Below, piece after piece: positions 50,312 through 59,943 of a stretch of 64,000 bases of DNA; within the stretch, counting starts at the first letter, position 1; each line of letters starts with the position of its first letter. The position numbers and the translations under genes are program-made. Location: positions 53,570 to 117,569 of the forward strand of contig CANEZL010000011.1 in NCBI GenBank assembly GCA_947444195.1, in the 5' to 3' direction. The notes beneath the pieces are model-generated. The model was not told the origin of the DNA. It saw only the letters and a list, made by a program, of their open reading frames with translations, and ran no database searches. This DNA is from Methylobacteriaceae bacterium. Lineage in GTDB: Bacteria; Pseudomonadota; Alphaproteobacteria; Rhizobiales; Beijerinckiaceae.

Positions 50312-51331
50312 TCAAGCCGCGTGCTTGTTCGCGGCCGGTCCGAAATGGCCGAGATAGCGCGCCGCGATCGCCTCCACCGGCAGGACCACGAACACGTCCG
50401 TGGTGCCGAACTGGTGATCGACCACCGCGCCGTCCCCGAAGGTCGCGCCGACGCGGAGATAGCCCTTGATCAGCGGCGGCAGGGCCTGGAGCGCCGCCTT
50501 CGGATCGACGGCGTCGCGGGCGAGCCGGTCCATCGGCACGTGGCGGCCCGGGAGCGCCCGGGCGCACCAGCCCTCGGGGGCGCGGGCGTGGTGGTGGAGG
50601 AAGCTGAGGGGAAGCGCGAGCCGGTCGGGATCGGTGCCCTCCAGGCTGGCGCAGCCGATCAGGGCGTCGATGCGGTGGTGCTGCAGGTAGGCGTAGATGC
50701 CGGCCCAGAGCAGTTCCACCGTGCGCTTGGTGCGGTAGGGCTTCAGCACGCAGGAGCGGCCGAGTTCGAGGATGCGCTTGCCGGCCTGGGCCGCGAGCAG
50801 CGGCGCGAGGTCGTACTCCCCCGCCGAGTAGAAGCCGAAATGGCGCTCGGCCACCTCGCCGCGCAGGAGCCGGTAGGTGCCGACCACCTTCGGGCGCGCC
50901 TTGCGGAAGGGCTTGGCCTCCACCGCCGCGTGGTCGATGACGAGGAGATGGTCGCAGAGCGCGTCGTACTCGTCGGCGTCCCGGCGCGAGAAGGCGGACA
51001 GCCCCGTGGGGATCGCCGACATCTCCTCGTAGAACACGCCGTAGCGCAGGCGCTGGGCCCGGCGCACCTCGGACTTCTTCACCGCGAGGCGCACCTCCAG
51101 CGTGCCGAGGCGCCCGAGGCTCGGGCCGAGGCCGGGGGTCGCCAGCGGCGCCCTGAAGCGCTCGGGGAAGCGGATGGGCTGCGCGCCGGGGGGCACGAGG
51201 CTGCGCCCGCCGAAGCCCGGCAGCCCCACCTCGGCGCTCTTGCGCTTGAGCTTGGCGATGGGCTCGGCCACACCGCGGTTCCAGCCGCTCGCCCAGGCCG
51301 CACCGGCGCCCCGCGTGAAGTTCGCGACCAT
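50312..51331 (-). CDS. GNAT-type acyltransferase, OlsB-like (ornithine lipid synthesis)
   Basis: 339 residues. OlsB attaches a 3-hydroxy fatty acid to the alpha-amino group of ornithine. Features: LEVRLAVKKSEVRRAQRLRYGVFY near 79-102, CDHLLVIDH, GTYRLL, LELGRSCVLKPYR with the typical acyltransferase core, WAGIYAYLQHH, and PPLIKGYLRVGA toward the end. It has a long N-terminal tail (1-75) not needed for the domain; a downstream start is possible. olsA is not adjacent. Confidence 0.75.
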   Translation of the reverse strand: MVANFTRGAGAAWASGWNRGVAEPIAKLKRKSAEVGLPGFGGRSLVPPGAQPIRFPERFRAPLATPGLGPSLGRLGTLEVRLAVKKSEVRRAQRLRYGVFYEEMSAIPTGLSAFSRRDADEYDALCDHLLVIDHAAVEAKPFRKARPKVVGTYRLLRGEVAERHFGFYSAGEYDLAPLLAAQAGKRILELGRSCVLKPYRTKRTVELLWAGIYAYLQHHRIDALIGCASLEGTDPDRLALPLSFLHHHARAPEGWCARALPGRHVPMDRLARDAVDPKAALQALPPLIKGYLRVGATFGDGAVVDHQFGTTDVFVVLPVEAIAARYLGHFGPAANKHAA

Positions 51332-51475
51332 CGTCGAAAGCCCGCCCTCGAGGTGCGTGGGCCGCCATCCGCCGGGATGGTGTCCGCACCTCGCGATCCA
51401 GCTAATGACCACGAAGCGCGAACGCTTTTATGACAGTCGCGCGCCGAACGCGCGGGGCCGGCCTCGGACGGACGG

Positions 51476-51868
51476 TCAGACGAACTGGTTGAGGCCGGGG
51501 ATCGAGCCGACGATCGGGCCCATCACGTCCTCCCCCGCCTTCTCGCGGCCGTAGGCGAAGAGTTCCTGGCCGAGGGGCTGCATCTGGTTCATCGGCACGC
51601 CGGCCGCCATCAGCTTCTGGCCGAGGGCCATCACGCCGCCGCCCATCATGCCGCCGAGCATGCCCATCAGGCCGCCGCCGCCCCCGCCGCCCTCGGCATT
51701 GGCCTCGGCCACCAGGGCCTCGGAGCCCGGCATCGTCGCCATGAGCTGGCTCACCTCGGTGGCCGGCCCCTCCTTCTGGAGGAAGGCCAGGATGTGCCCG
51801 ATCGCGGTCTGCGCCGTGGCGGCATCGAGACCGGTGCGGCCGGTCACGCGGGTGATCAGTTCTTCCAT
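51476..51868 (-). CDS. DUF2267/DUF2780-like small protein
   Basis: 130 residues. N-terminal helical domain (about 1-52: MEELITRVTGRTGLDAATAQ, AIGHILAFLQ, LMATMPGSEAL) resembles DUF2267 or DUF2780 proteins, then a poly-Gly/Met linker (GGGGGGGLMGMLGGMMGGG, 60-78) and a second helical region ending GSIPGLNQFV. Function unknown. ATG 51868 starts the conserved domain directly. Divergent from the DUF853 ATPase. Confidence 0.7.
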   Translation of the reverse strand: MEELITRVTGRTGLDAATAQTAIGHILAFLQKEGPATEVSQLMATMPGSEALVAEANAEGGGGGGGLMGMLGGMMGGGVMALGQKLMAAGVPMNQMQPLGQELFAYGREKAGEDVMGPIVGSIPGLNQFV

Positions 51869-52008
51869 GGATCCGGCTTTCGCGAGGACGTGAGACCCCG
51901 CGTCATTCGGGCCTCGCGCCCCGGAAATCAAGCGGGCGCGCGGCTGGAAAACGGACGGGCGCCCCGGCATAACCTCTACCGCAACGCGAGAAACCGGGGA
52001 TTCGGGCG

Positions 52009-53547
52009 ATGCTTGAGGACGGCACCCTTCTGGTCGGCAAGAGCACCGGCCCGAACCCGAAGGCGGAGGTGCTGGCGCTCCGGCTCGCCAACCGGCACGG
52101 GCTGGTGGCGGGCGCCACCGGCACCGGCAAGACCGTGACCCTCCAGGTGCTGGCGGAGGGCTTCTCCAATGCCGGCGTCCCGGTCTTCGCCGCCGACATC
52201 AAGGGCGACCTCTCCGGCATCGCGGCGGCGGGCGAGGCCAAGCCCGTCTTCGTGAAACGGGCCGAGGAACTCGGGATCCCCTACGAGCCCGACCGCTTCC
52301 CCACGGTGTTCTGGGACCTGTTCGGCGAGCAGGGCCACCCGATCCGCTGCACCGTGACCGAGATGGGCCCGCTGCTGCTGGCGCGGCTGCTCGAACTCAA
52401 CGACACGCAGGAGGGCGTCCTCAACATCGCCTTCCGCGTGGCCGACGACAACCACTGGCCGGTCATCGACCTGAAGGACCTGCGCGCGCTGCTGGCCTTC
52501 TGCTCGGAGAACCTGCGGGAGGTCTCGGGCACCTACGGCAACGTCTCGGCCGCGAGCGTGGGGGCGATCCAGCGCCAGCTCCTCGTGCTGGAGAACCAGG
52601 GCGCGGACACGTTCTTCGGCGAGCCGGCGCTCAACCTCGACGATTTCATGCGCAAGGACCGCGAGGGGCGCGGCTTCGTCAACATCCTGGCCGCCGACAA
52701 GCTGATGCAGCGGCCCAAGCTCTACGCCTCCTTCCTGCTCTGGATGCTCTCGGAGCTGTTCGAGCAACTGCCGGAGGTGGGCGACCTCGACCGGCCAAAG
52801 CTGGTCTTCTTCTTCGACGAGGCGCATCTCCTGTTCGACGACGCCCCCAAGGCGCTCCTCGACGCGGTGGAGCAGGTGGTGCGGCTCATCCGCTCCAAGG
52901 GCGTCGGCGTCTACTTCGTGACGCAGAACCCGCTGGACGTGCCCGAGACGGTGCTGGGCCAGCTCGGCAACCGGGTCCAGCACGGGCTTCGCGCCTTCAC
53001 CCCGCGCGACCAGCGCGCGGTGCGCGCCGCCGCCGAGACCTTCCGGCAGAATCCGGGCTTCGACGTCGCGAAAGCCATCACCGAGCTCGGGGTCGGCGAG
53101 GCGCTCGTCAGCTTCCTTGAGGCCAAGGGCACGCCGTCCATCGTGGAGCGCGCGCTCATCGCCCCGCCTCAGGGCCGCGTCGGCCCCCTCACCGCGCAGG
53201 AGCGCGCCGAGCTGATCGCCAGGAGCCCCCTGCGCGGCCGGTACGACGAGGCGGTGGACAACGAGAGCGCCTACGAGATGCTGGCCAAGCGGAAGGGTCT
53301 CGACGGCGACACCGCGGAGGCGGCCAAGGCGAGCGAGGGCGGGCTCGGCGGGCTTCTCGGCGGCATCCTCGGCAGCGTGCTGGGCCAGGAGGCGCCGGCC
53401 CAGAAGGGCCGGGGCGGGCGCCGCCCCCCGCCGGGCCTCGTCGAGCAGGTGGTCTCCAACGCCGCCCGCTCCATGGCCCGCAGCGTCGGCAAGCAGGTCG
53501 GCGACGCGATCCTGCGCAACGTGCTGGGCGGCCTGATGAAGAAGTAA
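52009..53547 (+). CDS. HerA-like ATPase, DUF853 family
   Basis: 512 residues. Walker A GATGTGKT (35-42), Walker B KLVFFFDEAHLLFDD near 264-278, sensor YFVTQNPLDVP and an arginine-finger-like stretch RVQHGLRAFTPRDQRA. This resembles E. coli YjgR, a predicted P-loop ATPase related to the DNA translocases HerA/FtsK. The C-terminus (about 445-512) is Gly-rich and helical (GGLLGGILGSVLG), perhaps an oligomerisation tail. Cellular role unknown. Confidence 0.88.
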   Translation: MLEDGTLLVGKSTGPNPKAEVLALRLANRHGLVAGATGTGKTVTLQVLAEGFSNAGVPVFAADIKGDLSGIAAAGEAKPVFVKRAEELGIPYEPDRFPTVFWDLFGEQGHPIRCTVTEMGPLLLARLLELNDTQEGVLNIAFRVADDNHWPVIDLKDLRALLAFCSENLREVSGTYGNVSAASVGAIQRQLLVLENQGADTFFGEPALNLDDFMRKDREGRGFVNILAADKLMQRPKLYASFLLWMLSELFEQLPEVGDLDRPKLVFFFDEAHLLFDDAPKALLDAVEQVVRLIRSKGVGVYFVTQNPLDVPETVLGQLGNRVQHGLRAFTPRDQRAVRAAAETFRQNPGFDVAKAITELGVGEALVSFLEAKGTPSIVERALIAPPQGRVGPLTAQERAELIARSPLRGRYDEAVDNESAYEMLAKRKGLDGDTAEAAKASEGGLGGLLGGILGSVLGQEAPAQKGRGGRRPPPGLVEQVVSNAARSMARSVGKQVGDAILRNVLGGLMKK

Positions 53548-53685
53548 GGGGGGCGTCCGAGGGGCCGCGATCCCGCCCGGTCGCGATCGCGGTCCCGCGC
53601 CGCCGGCATACCCGCCCGCGCGTTTCCGCCAGGAACATCAGGGGCCTGCGCCTGTTCGGCTTCCGGGAAAGCTGGAGCAGGACCC

Positions 53686-55419
53686 ATGCGCATCACGAAC
53701 GTCGCCGACCTCGTCGTCGAGACCCTTCAGGAAGCGGGCGTGCGCCGCATCTACGGCGTCGTCGGCGACAGCCTGAACGCGCTCACCGAGGCGCTGCGGG
53801 CGCGCGGTACGATCCAGTGGATCCATGTCCGCCACGAGGAGGCGGGCGCCTTCGCGGCCGGCGCCGAGGGACAGGTCACAGGCGAACTCGCGGTCTGCGC
53901 CGGCTCCTGCGGGCCGGGTCACGTCCACCTCATCAACGGGCTCTACGATTGCCACCGCTCCGGCACGCCGGTCCTGGCGATCGCCGCCCACATCCCCTCG
54001 CCGGAGATCGGCTCCGGCTACTTCCAGGAGACGAACCCGACCGCCCTGTTCCGCGACTGCAGCCATTACTGCGAGCTGGTCTCGGACCCGGCGCAGATGC
54101 CCTACGTGCTCGACAACGCCATCCGCGCCGCGGTGGGCCAGCGCGGGGTCGCCGTGGTGGTGATCCCCGGCGACGTCGCCCTGAAGGACGCGCCGAAGCG
54201 CGCTGTCACCCCGCGGGCCGGGCTCGTGCCGCCGCGCCCGGTGGTGCGCCCCTCCGACGCCGATCTCGACGCGCTCGCCGACCTCCTCAACGGCTCGACC
54301 CGCGTCACCCTTCTGTGCGGCCGCGGCTGCGCCGGGGCGCATACGGAGCTGATGCACCTCGCCGAGACCCTGAAGAGCCCTATCGTCCACGCGCTCGGCG
54401 GCAAGGACCATGTGGAGTTCGACAACCCCTACGATGTGGGCATGACCGGCCTGATCGGCTTCTCCTCGGGCTACGCCGCGATGATGGGCTGCGAGACCCT
54501 GCTGATGCTGGGCACTGCCTTCCCCTACAAGCAGTTCTACCCGCAGGACGCGAAGGTCGCCCAGGTCGATATCCGGCCGCACGAACTCGGGCGGCGCTGC
54601 CGGATCGATCTCGGCCTCGTCGGCGACGTGACGGCGACGATCCGGGCGCTGCTGCCGAAGCTCGCGCCCAGGAAGGATCGCCGCTGGCTCGATGCGAGCC
54701 TCAAGCACTACGCCAAGGCCCGCGAGGGGCTGGACGAGCTGGCCGACGGCCGGCCGGGCAGCGGCCTGATCCACCCGCAATACCTCACCCGCATCGTGAG
54801 CGAGATGGCGGAGCCGGACGCCGCCTTCACCGCGGATGTGGGTACGCCCACCGTCTGGGCCGCGCGCTACCTGAAGATGACCGGGCGGCGGCGGCTCATC
54901 GGCTCCTGGGTGCACGGCTCGATGGCCAACGCCATGGCCCAGGGCATCGGCATCCAGGCGGCCGAGCCGCGGCGGCAGGTGATCGCGCTCGCCGGCGACG
55001 GCGGCTTCAGCATGCTGATGGGCGACTTCCTCACGCTCCGCCAGCACCGCCTGCCGCTCAAGGTCGTCGTGTTCAACAACGGCTCCCTCGGCTTCGTCGA
55101 GATGGAGATGAAGGCCGCGGGCTATCTCGAGACCGGCGTCGCCCTCGACAATCCGGACTTCGCCGCCATGTCGCGGGCAGCCGGTATCTTCGCGCTTCGG
55201 GTCGAGGATCCGGGCGAACTGCCGGGCGCGGTACGGGAGTTCCTCGCCTTCGACGGGCCCTCGCTCCTCGACGTCCGGGTGGCGCGCAACGAGCTCTCGA
55301 TCCCGCCCAAGATCGACGGCCAGCAGGTGAAGGGCTTCAGCCTCTACATGCTGCGCGCGGTGATGAGCGGCCGGGGCGATTCCGTGCTCGACCTCGCCCG
55401 GACGAACCTCATCCGCTGA
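53686..55419 (+). CDS. poxB: Pyruvate:ubiquinone oxidoreductase (PoxB-like)
   Basis: 577 residues. It oxidatively decarboxylates pyruvate to acetate with ThDP and FAD, passing electrons to ubiquinone. The catalytic Glu is E51 or E52 in [14 protein letters not shown], ThDP/Mg motif [15 protein letters not shown]...FNN near 431-465. The C-terminal [15 protein letters not shown] matches the membrane-binding region of PoxB. Linking to lutABC downstream suggests a lactate-pyruvate-acetate route. Separated from the MDR gene by a repeat, so its own transcription unit. Confidence 0.88.
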   Translation: MRITNVADLVVETLQEAGVRRIYGVVGDSLNALTEALRARGTIQWIHVRHEEAGAFAAGAEGQVTGELAVCAGSCGPGHVHLINGLYDCHRSGTPVLAIAAHIPSPEIGSGYFQETNPTALFRDCSHYCELVSDPAQMPYVLDNAIRAAVGQRGVAVVVIPGDVALKDAPKRAVTPRAGLVPPRPVVRPSDADLDALADLLNGSTRVTLLCGRGCAGAHTELMHLAETLKSPIVHALGGKDHVEFDNPYDVGMTGLIGFSSGYAAMMGCETLLMLGTAFPYKQFYPQDAKVAQVDIRPHELGRRCRIDLGLVGDVTATIRALLPKLAPRKDRRWLDASLKHYAKAREGLDELADGRPGSGLIHPQYLTRIVSEMAEPDAAFTADVGTPTVWAARYLKMTGRRRLIGSWVHGSMANAMAQGIGIQAAEPRRQVIALAGDGGFSMLMGDFLTLRQHRLPLKVVVFNNGSLGFVEMEMKAAGYLETGVALDNPDFAAMSRAAGIFALRVEDPGELPGAVREFLAFDGPSLLDVRVARNELSIPPKIDGQQVKGFSLYMLRAVMSGRGDSVLDLARTNLIR

Positions 55420-55497
55420 GCTTCCTCTGCCGCGGACAAGGTGGGGGTCAGGGCGATCGCAGATGACGGATAGACGGTCCGCGAACGGGGCGCGGGT

Positions 55498-55635
55498 CCC
55501 CTCTCCCGTGCGGGAGAGGGACAGGGTGAGGGACCCGGAGCAGCCCGGAGAACCCGTTGCGGTTCCGCGGCAGCGTTGTGCCTCCTCTGGGGCGTTCTCC
55601 TCCCTCACCCCAGCCCTCTCCCGCCCGGGAGAGGG
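55498..55635. repeat. Dispersed palindromic repeat, CCTCTCCCG type (55.5 kb)
   Basis: Left arm CCCCTCTCCCGTGCGGGAG then ACAGGGTGAGGG; the right arm at 55601-55635 is inverted (CCCTCACCCC then CTCTCCCGCCCGGGAGAG). A subtype of the elements at 28.8 and 60.8 kb. The surrounding 55420-55909 holds no other gene. Confidence 0.65.
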
Positions 55636-55909
55636 AGCGCGGCGCGGCTCTCGCGCGAGCCGAGGTCCGGGGTCGGCATTCCGACAAGAGCTCGAACAAG
55701 TCGGAGGCGGATCCACAGGGCCATATGCGATCGCCCTGGGCGGGGGTGATGGATACCCACGGTCGAAAGGCTGTGCGGTCTCGCCCGATTGCCACGGGGT
55801 CGGGCATGGCCCTATGTCCTCCCTGAAACGGTTCCAGAAACCGCAAGCATTCCGCACGCGGCGGCCCCGGCCTTCGGCACGGGACCCCGCGCGGGGAGGG
55901 AGGTCAGCC

Positions 55910-56932
55910 ATGGCGACGGACCGGCAGCTCTGGCGCCTCGCGCGCCGCCCCGTGGGCGAGATCCGCGACGGCGACCTCACCTACGAGCGCGAGACCCTGC
56001 CCGAGCTGGGGGAGGGCCAGTTCCTCCTGAAGATCCTCTATCTCTCCCTCGACCCGACCAACCGCATCTGGATGAGCGACGCGGAGGGCTACATGCCCCC
56101 CGTGGCGCTGGGCGATCCCATGCGCGGTCTGGTGGCGGGCCGCGTGGTGGCGAGCCGCAAGGCGGGCGTGGCGGAAGGCGAGATCTTGTCCGGCCTCGGC
56201 GTCTTCGCCGACCACATGGTGACGGACGGGCAGGGGCTGAACCGGCTCGATCTGCCCCCGGGCCTTCCCCTCGCCACCGCCTTCGGAGCGCTGGGCCTCG
56301 TCGGCCCCACCGCCTATTTCGGCCTGCTCGATATCGGCCAGCCGAAGGAAGGCGAGACCCTGGTCGTCTCGGCCGCCTCCGGCGGGGTCGGGCAGATCGT
56401 CGGCCAGATCGGCAAGATCAAGGGCTGCCGCGTCATCGGCATCGCGGGCGGTCCGGAGAAGTGCCGCTACATCGTGGACGAGCTCGGCTTCGACGCGGCA
56501 ATCGACTACCGGGCCGAGGATGTCGGCGCCCGCCTCGACGAACTCGCGCCGGACGGCGTCGACATCAACTTCGAGCAGGTCGGCGGGGAGATCATGCAGG
56601 CGGTGGTCGCCCGCATGGGCCGCTTCGGCCGCATGCCCCTCTGCGGGTTGATCGCCGGCTACAACGACGTCGAGCCGGCCAACTGGCCCGGCCGCTGGGA
56701 CCTCCTCCTGATGCGGCGCATCAAGATCCAGGGCTTCATCGTCCTCGACTATCTCGACCGCTACCCGGAGGCGATCCAGGCGCTGGTCGGCTGGATGGCG
56801 GAGGGCAAGCTGAAGACCCGCCAGGACGTGCGCGACGGCCTGGACAAGGCGATCGACCACCTGAACGACCTCTACAGCGGCGGCAATTTCGGCAAGCTGC
56901 TGGTCCGCGTCGGCGCGGATGCCGAGGGCTGA
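55910..56932 (+). CDS. NADP-dependent MDR oxidoreductase (CurA / leukotriene B4 dehydrogenase-like)
   Basis: 340 residues. Zinc-free reductase: YLSLDPTNRIWMSD near 46-59, GDPMRGLVAGRVV near 70-82, GPTAYFGLLDIGQPKEGETL, the Rossmann AASGGVGQIVGQIGK near 160-174, and FEQVGGEIMQAV. Usually reduces enones and similar carbonyls with NADPH. It starts the lut operon: lutA begins 9 bp after its stop, so it may handle a side product of lactate or aldehyde metabolism. ATG 55910 follows GGGAGG. Confidence 0.85.
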   Translation: MATDRQLWRLARRPVGEIRDGDLTYERETLPELGEGQFLLKILYLSLDPTNRIWMSDAEGYMPPVALGDPMRGLVAGRVVASRKAGVAEGEILSGLGVFADHMVTDGQGLNRLDLPPGLPLATAFGALGLVGPTAYFGLLDIGQPKEGETLVVSAASGGVGQIVGQIGKIKGCRVIGIAGGPEKCRYIVDELGFDAAIDYRAEDVGARLDELAPDGVDINFEQVGGEIMQAVVARMGRFGRMPLCGLIAGYNDVEPANWPGRWDLLLMRRIKIQGFIVLDYLDRYPEAIQALVGWMAEGKLKTRQDVRDGLDKAIDHLNDLYSGGNFGKLLVRVGADAEG

Positions 56933-56941
56933 GAGAACACC

Positions 56942-57685
56942 ATGCGCATCGGTCTGTTCGTCCCCTGCTACGTCGACGCCTTCGAGCCCGAGGTCGGCAT
57001 CGCCACCCTCGAATTGCTGGAGCGCTTCGGCCTGAAGGTGGAGTACCCGTTCGACCAGACCTGCTGCGGCCAGCCGATGACGAATACCGGCTGCCACCAG
57101 GAGGCGGCCGCGACCGAGGCGCTCTTCGTCAAAAACTTCTCGGGCTTCGACTACGTGGTGGCGCCCTCGGGGAGCTGCGTGCATCAGGTGCGCGAGCATC
57201 TCACCGCGATCCCGCAGACGGAGGAGGTGCGGAAGGTCCGTGCCAGCACCTACGAGCTCGTGGAGTTCCTGCACGACGTGCTGAAGGTCGACGCGCTCCC
57301 CTGGGCGCGCTTCCCCCACAAGGTGGCCTACCACGCCAACTGCAACGCGCTGCGCGGCATCGGCCACGCGCGGCCTTCGGAACTCAACCTGCCGTATTTC
57401 TCCAAGCCCCTGAACCTCCTGCAGAAGGTCGCGGGCGTGGAACTCGTGAACCTCGCCCGGCCGGACGAGTGCTGCGGCTTCGGCGGCACCTTCTCGGTGT
57501 TCGAGCCCGCGGTCTCGGCCAAGATGGGCTACGACAAGGTCGCCGATCAGAAGCGGGCGGGGGCCGACTACGTGGTCTCGGCCGATTCCTCCTGCCTGAT
57601 GCACCAGAAGGGCTGCGCCGAGCGCCTCGGCCTGCCGCTCAAATACATCCACATCGCCCAGGTGCTGAACGGAGCCGCCGCATGA
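56942..57685 (+). CDS. lutA: LutA-type Fe-S protein of lactate oxidation
   Basis: 247 residues. One of three subunits of the cytoplasmic L-lactate oxidase LutABC. Two CCG domains: TCCGQP (C41, C42 region) with APSGSC, and DECCGFGG with SADSSC. C9 in FVPCYVD completes the first cluster. The N-terminal ATG at 56942 overlaps no other gene; the stop overlaps lutB (ATGA). Confidence 0.92.
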   Translation: MRIGLFVPCYVDAFEPEVGIATLELLERFGLKVEYPFDQTCCGQPMTNTGCHQEAAATEALFVKNFSGFDYVVAPSGSCVHQVREHLTAIPQTEEVRKVRASTYELVEFLHDVLKVDALPWARFPHKVAYHANCNALRGIGHARPSELNLPYFSKPLNLLQKVAGVELVNLARPDECCGFGGTFSVFEPAVSAKMGYDKVADQKRAGADYVVSADSSCLMHQKGCAERLGLPLKYIHIAQVLNGAAA

Positions 57686-59253
57686 GCGCCGAGGATCTCC
57701 ACCCGCGCGAGCGCGAAGGGGTCGTGAACCCCGAGGTCCGCGTCGCCGACGACGAGAGCGCGCGCGGCCAGGACGGACGCCGCCTCGACCATGCCGAGGG
57801 CACCTCGAAGCCGATCAAGGCGCCCCCCGTGCGCGAGCCCCAGCCCCGCGGCGCCAAGATCCGCGGCGACCGGCCGATCGACCAGGGGGAGGCGGCCGAG
57901 CGCTTCCTCGCCGCGCCGCTGCACGCCGCCGCCCACGACGAGCGCCTGTGGGACCTGCGCAAGAAGCGCGACGCGGTCGCCCACGGCATCCCCGAATGGG
58001 AGGAGCTGCGGGAGCTCGCCTCGCAGATCAAGACGCACACGCTCGCGCATCTCGACCAGTACCTCGAACAGTTCGAGGCGGCGGCCAAGGCCAACGGCGT
58101 CCACGTGCACTGGGCCCGCGACGGGGCCGAGCACAACCGCATCGTGCTCGGCATCCTGCGCGACCACGGCGCGAAGACCATCGTGAAGTCGAAGTCGATG
58201 CTCACCGAGGAGTGCGGCTTCCGGCACTTCATGGCCGGCGAGGGCATCGAGATCGTCGAGACCGATCTCGGCGAGCGCATCCAGCAGCTCGACGACGAGG
58301 AGCCGAGCCACATCGTGGCGCCGGCCGTGCACAAGACCCGCCTCGACGTCGCCGAGGTCTTCGCCCGCACGCTCGGCACCGACCCCGACAACGACGACGC
58401 GCATTACCTCGCCGAGAGCCAGCGCGAGACCACGCGGCCCCACATCCTCCAGGCCGAGGCCGGGATGACGGGCTGCAACTTCGCGGTGGCCGAGACCGGC
58501 ACGGTCGTCACCTGCACCAACGAGGGCAATGCCGACCTCTCCGGCAACGTGCCCAAGCTCCAGATCCACTCCATCGGCATCGAGAAGCTGATCCCGCGCG
58601 TCGAGCATCTCGGCGTGTTCATCCGCCTGCTCTCGCGCTCGGCGCTGGGCTCGCCCATCACCCAGTACACCTCGCATTTCCGCAAGCCGCGGACTGGCAC
58701 GGAGATGCATTACGTGCTGGTCGACAACGGCCGCGCCGCGCGGCTGGGCATGGAGGAGTTCTGGACCTCGCTCAAATGCATCCGCTGCGGCGCCTGCATG
58801 AACACCTGCCCGGTCTACCGGCGCTCGGGCGGCCTCTCCTACGGCGCAACCTATGCGGGCCCGATCGGCCTCATCATCGATCCGACCTTCAACAAGCGCA
58901 AATACTCGACCCTGCCGTTCTCCTCGACCATGAACGGCTCCTGCACCAACGTCTGCCCGGTGAAGATCAACATCCACGAGCAGATCTTCGCCTGGCGCAA
59001 GGTGCTCGCCGAGGAGCACCACATTCCCATGCTCAAGCAGGGCATGATGAAGGCCGCCGGCGCCGTGCTGAGCCGCCCCGCCGCCTACCGCGCGGCGATC
59101 GGCGCCGCGGATTCGGCGCTGAAGGTGCTGCCGCGCTTCGCCGTCTACAACCCGCTCAACACCTGGGGCCGCAAGCGCGAGATGCCCGAGGCCCCGCGCC
59201 AGAGCTTCCACGCCTGGTACAAGCAGAACCGCATGAAGGACGGCGGGCAATGA
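57682..59253 (+). CDS. lutB: LutB-type Fe-S protein of lactate oxidation
   Basis: 523 residues. Core LUD domain (about 100-350: SKSMLTEECGFRHF, MTGCNFAVAETGTVVTCTNE) and two [4Fe-4S] clusters (CIRCGACMNTCPVY and CTNVCPVKINIHEQ near 400-440). It has an N-terminal extension of about 60 residues that is rich in charged residues, not found in Bacillus LutB (about 476). Start overlaps lutA stop; end overlaps lutC. Electron acceptor is probably quinone or cytochrome c. Confidence 0.92.
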   Translation: MSAEDLHPREREGVVNPEVRVADDESARGQDGRRLDHAEGTSKPIKAPPVREPQPRGAKIRGDRPIDQGEAAERFLAAPLHAAAHDERLWDLRKKRDAVAHGIPEWEELRELASQIKTHTLAHLDQYLEQFEAAAKANGVHVHWARDGAEHNRIVLGILRDHGAKTIVKSKSMLTEECGFRHFMAGEGIEIVETDLGERIQQLDDEEPSHIVAPAVHKTRLDVAEVFARTLGTDPDNDDAHYLAESQRETTRPHILQAEAGMTGCNFAVAETGTVVTCTNEGNADLSGNVPKLQIHSIGIEKLIPRVEHLGVFIRLLSRSALGSPITQYTSHFRKPRTGTEMHYVLVDNGRAARLGMEEFWTSLKCIRCGACMNTCPVYRRSGGLSYGATYAGPIGLIIDPTFNKRKYSTLPFSSTMNGSCTNVCPVKINIHEQIFAWRKVLAEEHHIPMLKQGMMKAAGAVLSRPAAYRAAIGAADSALKVLPRFAVYNPLNTWGRKREMPEAPRQSFHAWYKQNRMKDGGQ

Positions 59254-59846
59254 GCGCGCGCGAGGCGATTTTTTCCGCGATTCGCAAGAACCGTCCGGCC
59301 GGCGACTTCCCGCTGCCGGAGGTGCCGATGTTCGCGCCGCTCGTCGGCGACGACCTCGTGGCGGAGTTCGGCGAGCGCCTGAAGCGCATGGGCGGGCGCG
59401 TGGCCGAGCCCGGCACCGACGACGCCTTCGCTGGCGTGCGCGAGCGCCTCGCGGCCGCGAAGATCGTCGCCTCGGCGGTGCCGGAACTCGAAGGCAATCT
59501 CGATCTCCGGGCCGTCGCCCGCCCGCAGGAGGTGAACGACGTCGACGTGGCGGTGGTGCGCGCCGTCTTCGGCATCGCCGAGACCGGCTCGGTCCTGTTC
59601 ACGCAAGACGAATTGATCGTGAACGCGGTGGCCTACCTCGCCCAGCACCTCGTGGTGCTCCTCGACCCCGCCGACATCCTGCCCAACGTTCAGGCAGCCT
59701 ATCGCCGTCCCGAATTCGGTGAGGCGGCCTACGCCGTGCTGCATACGGGCCCCTCCGCCACCGCCGATATCGAGGGCGTGCTGATCCACGGGGCGCAAGG
59801 GGTGCGCTCACTCACCGTGGTGCTTCTGCCGCGGGCAAAGCCTTGA
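59250..59846 (+). CDS. lutC: LutC-type LUD domain protein
   Basis: 198 residues. LUD fold with VNDVDVAVVRAVFGIAETGS near 91-110, HLVVLLDPADILPN and the C-terminal TADIEGVLIHGAQGVRSLTV. It completes the LutABC complex for L-lactate to pyruvate. Start overlaps lutB stop (ATGA). No lutR/lldR regulator gene is visible next to the operon. Confidence 0.92.
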   Translation: MSAREAIFSAIRKNRPAGDFPLPEVPMFAPLVGDDLVAEFGERLKRMGGRVAEPGTDDAFAGVRERLAAAKIVASAVPELEGNLDLRAVARPQEVNDVDVAVVRAVFGIAETGSVLFTQDELIVNAVAYLAQHLVVLLDPADILPNVQAAYRRPEFGEAAYAVLHTGPSATADIEGVLIHGAQGVRSLTVVLLPRAKP

Positions 59847-59943
59847 GCCGGCGGCGCTTTTTCGGGCAGGCCCGCGGGGAACCGTAGCGTCGGCGCGGGC
59901 TTGAGCTGACGGCCGAGACAGGCCGCCAAGCGAGAGATTTCCG

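Noticed and set aside
55789..57687. 1154-codon frame that seems to join an unknown protein to LutB
   Set aside because: Only its last 523 codons match LutB. The first part is out of frame with the MDR and lutA genes that show real motifs, so this is no fusion.
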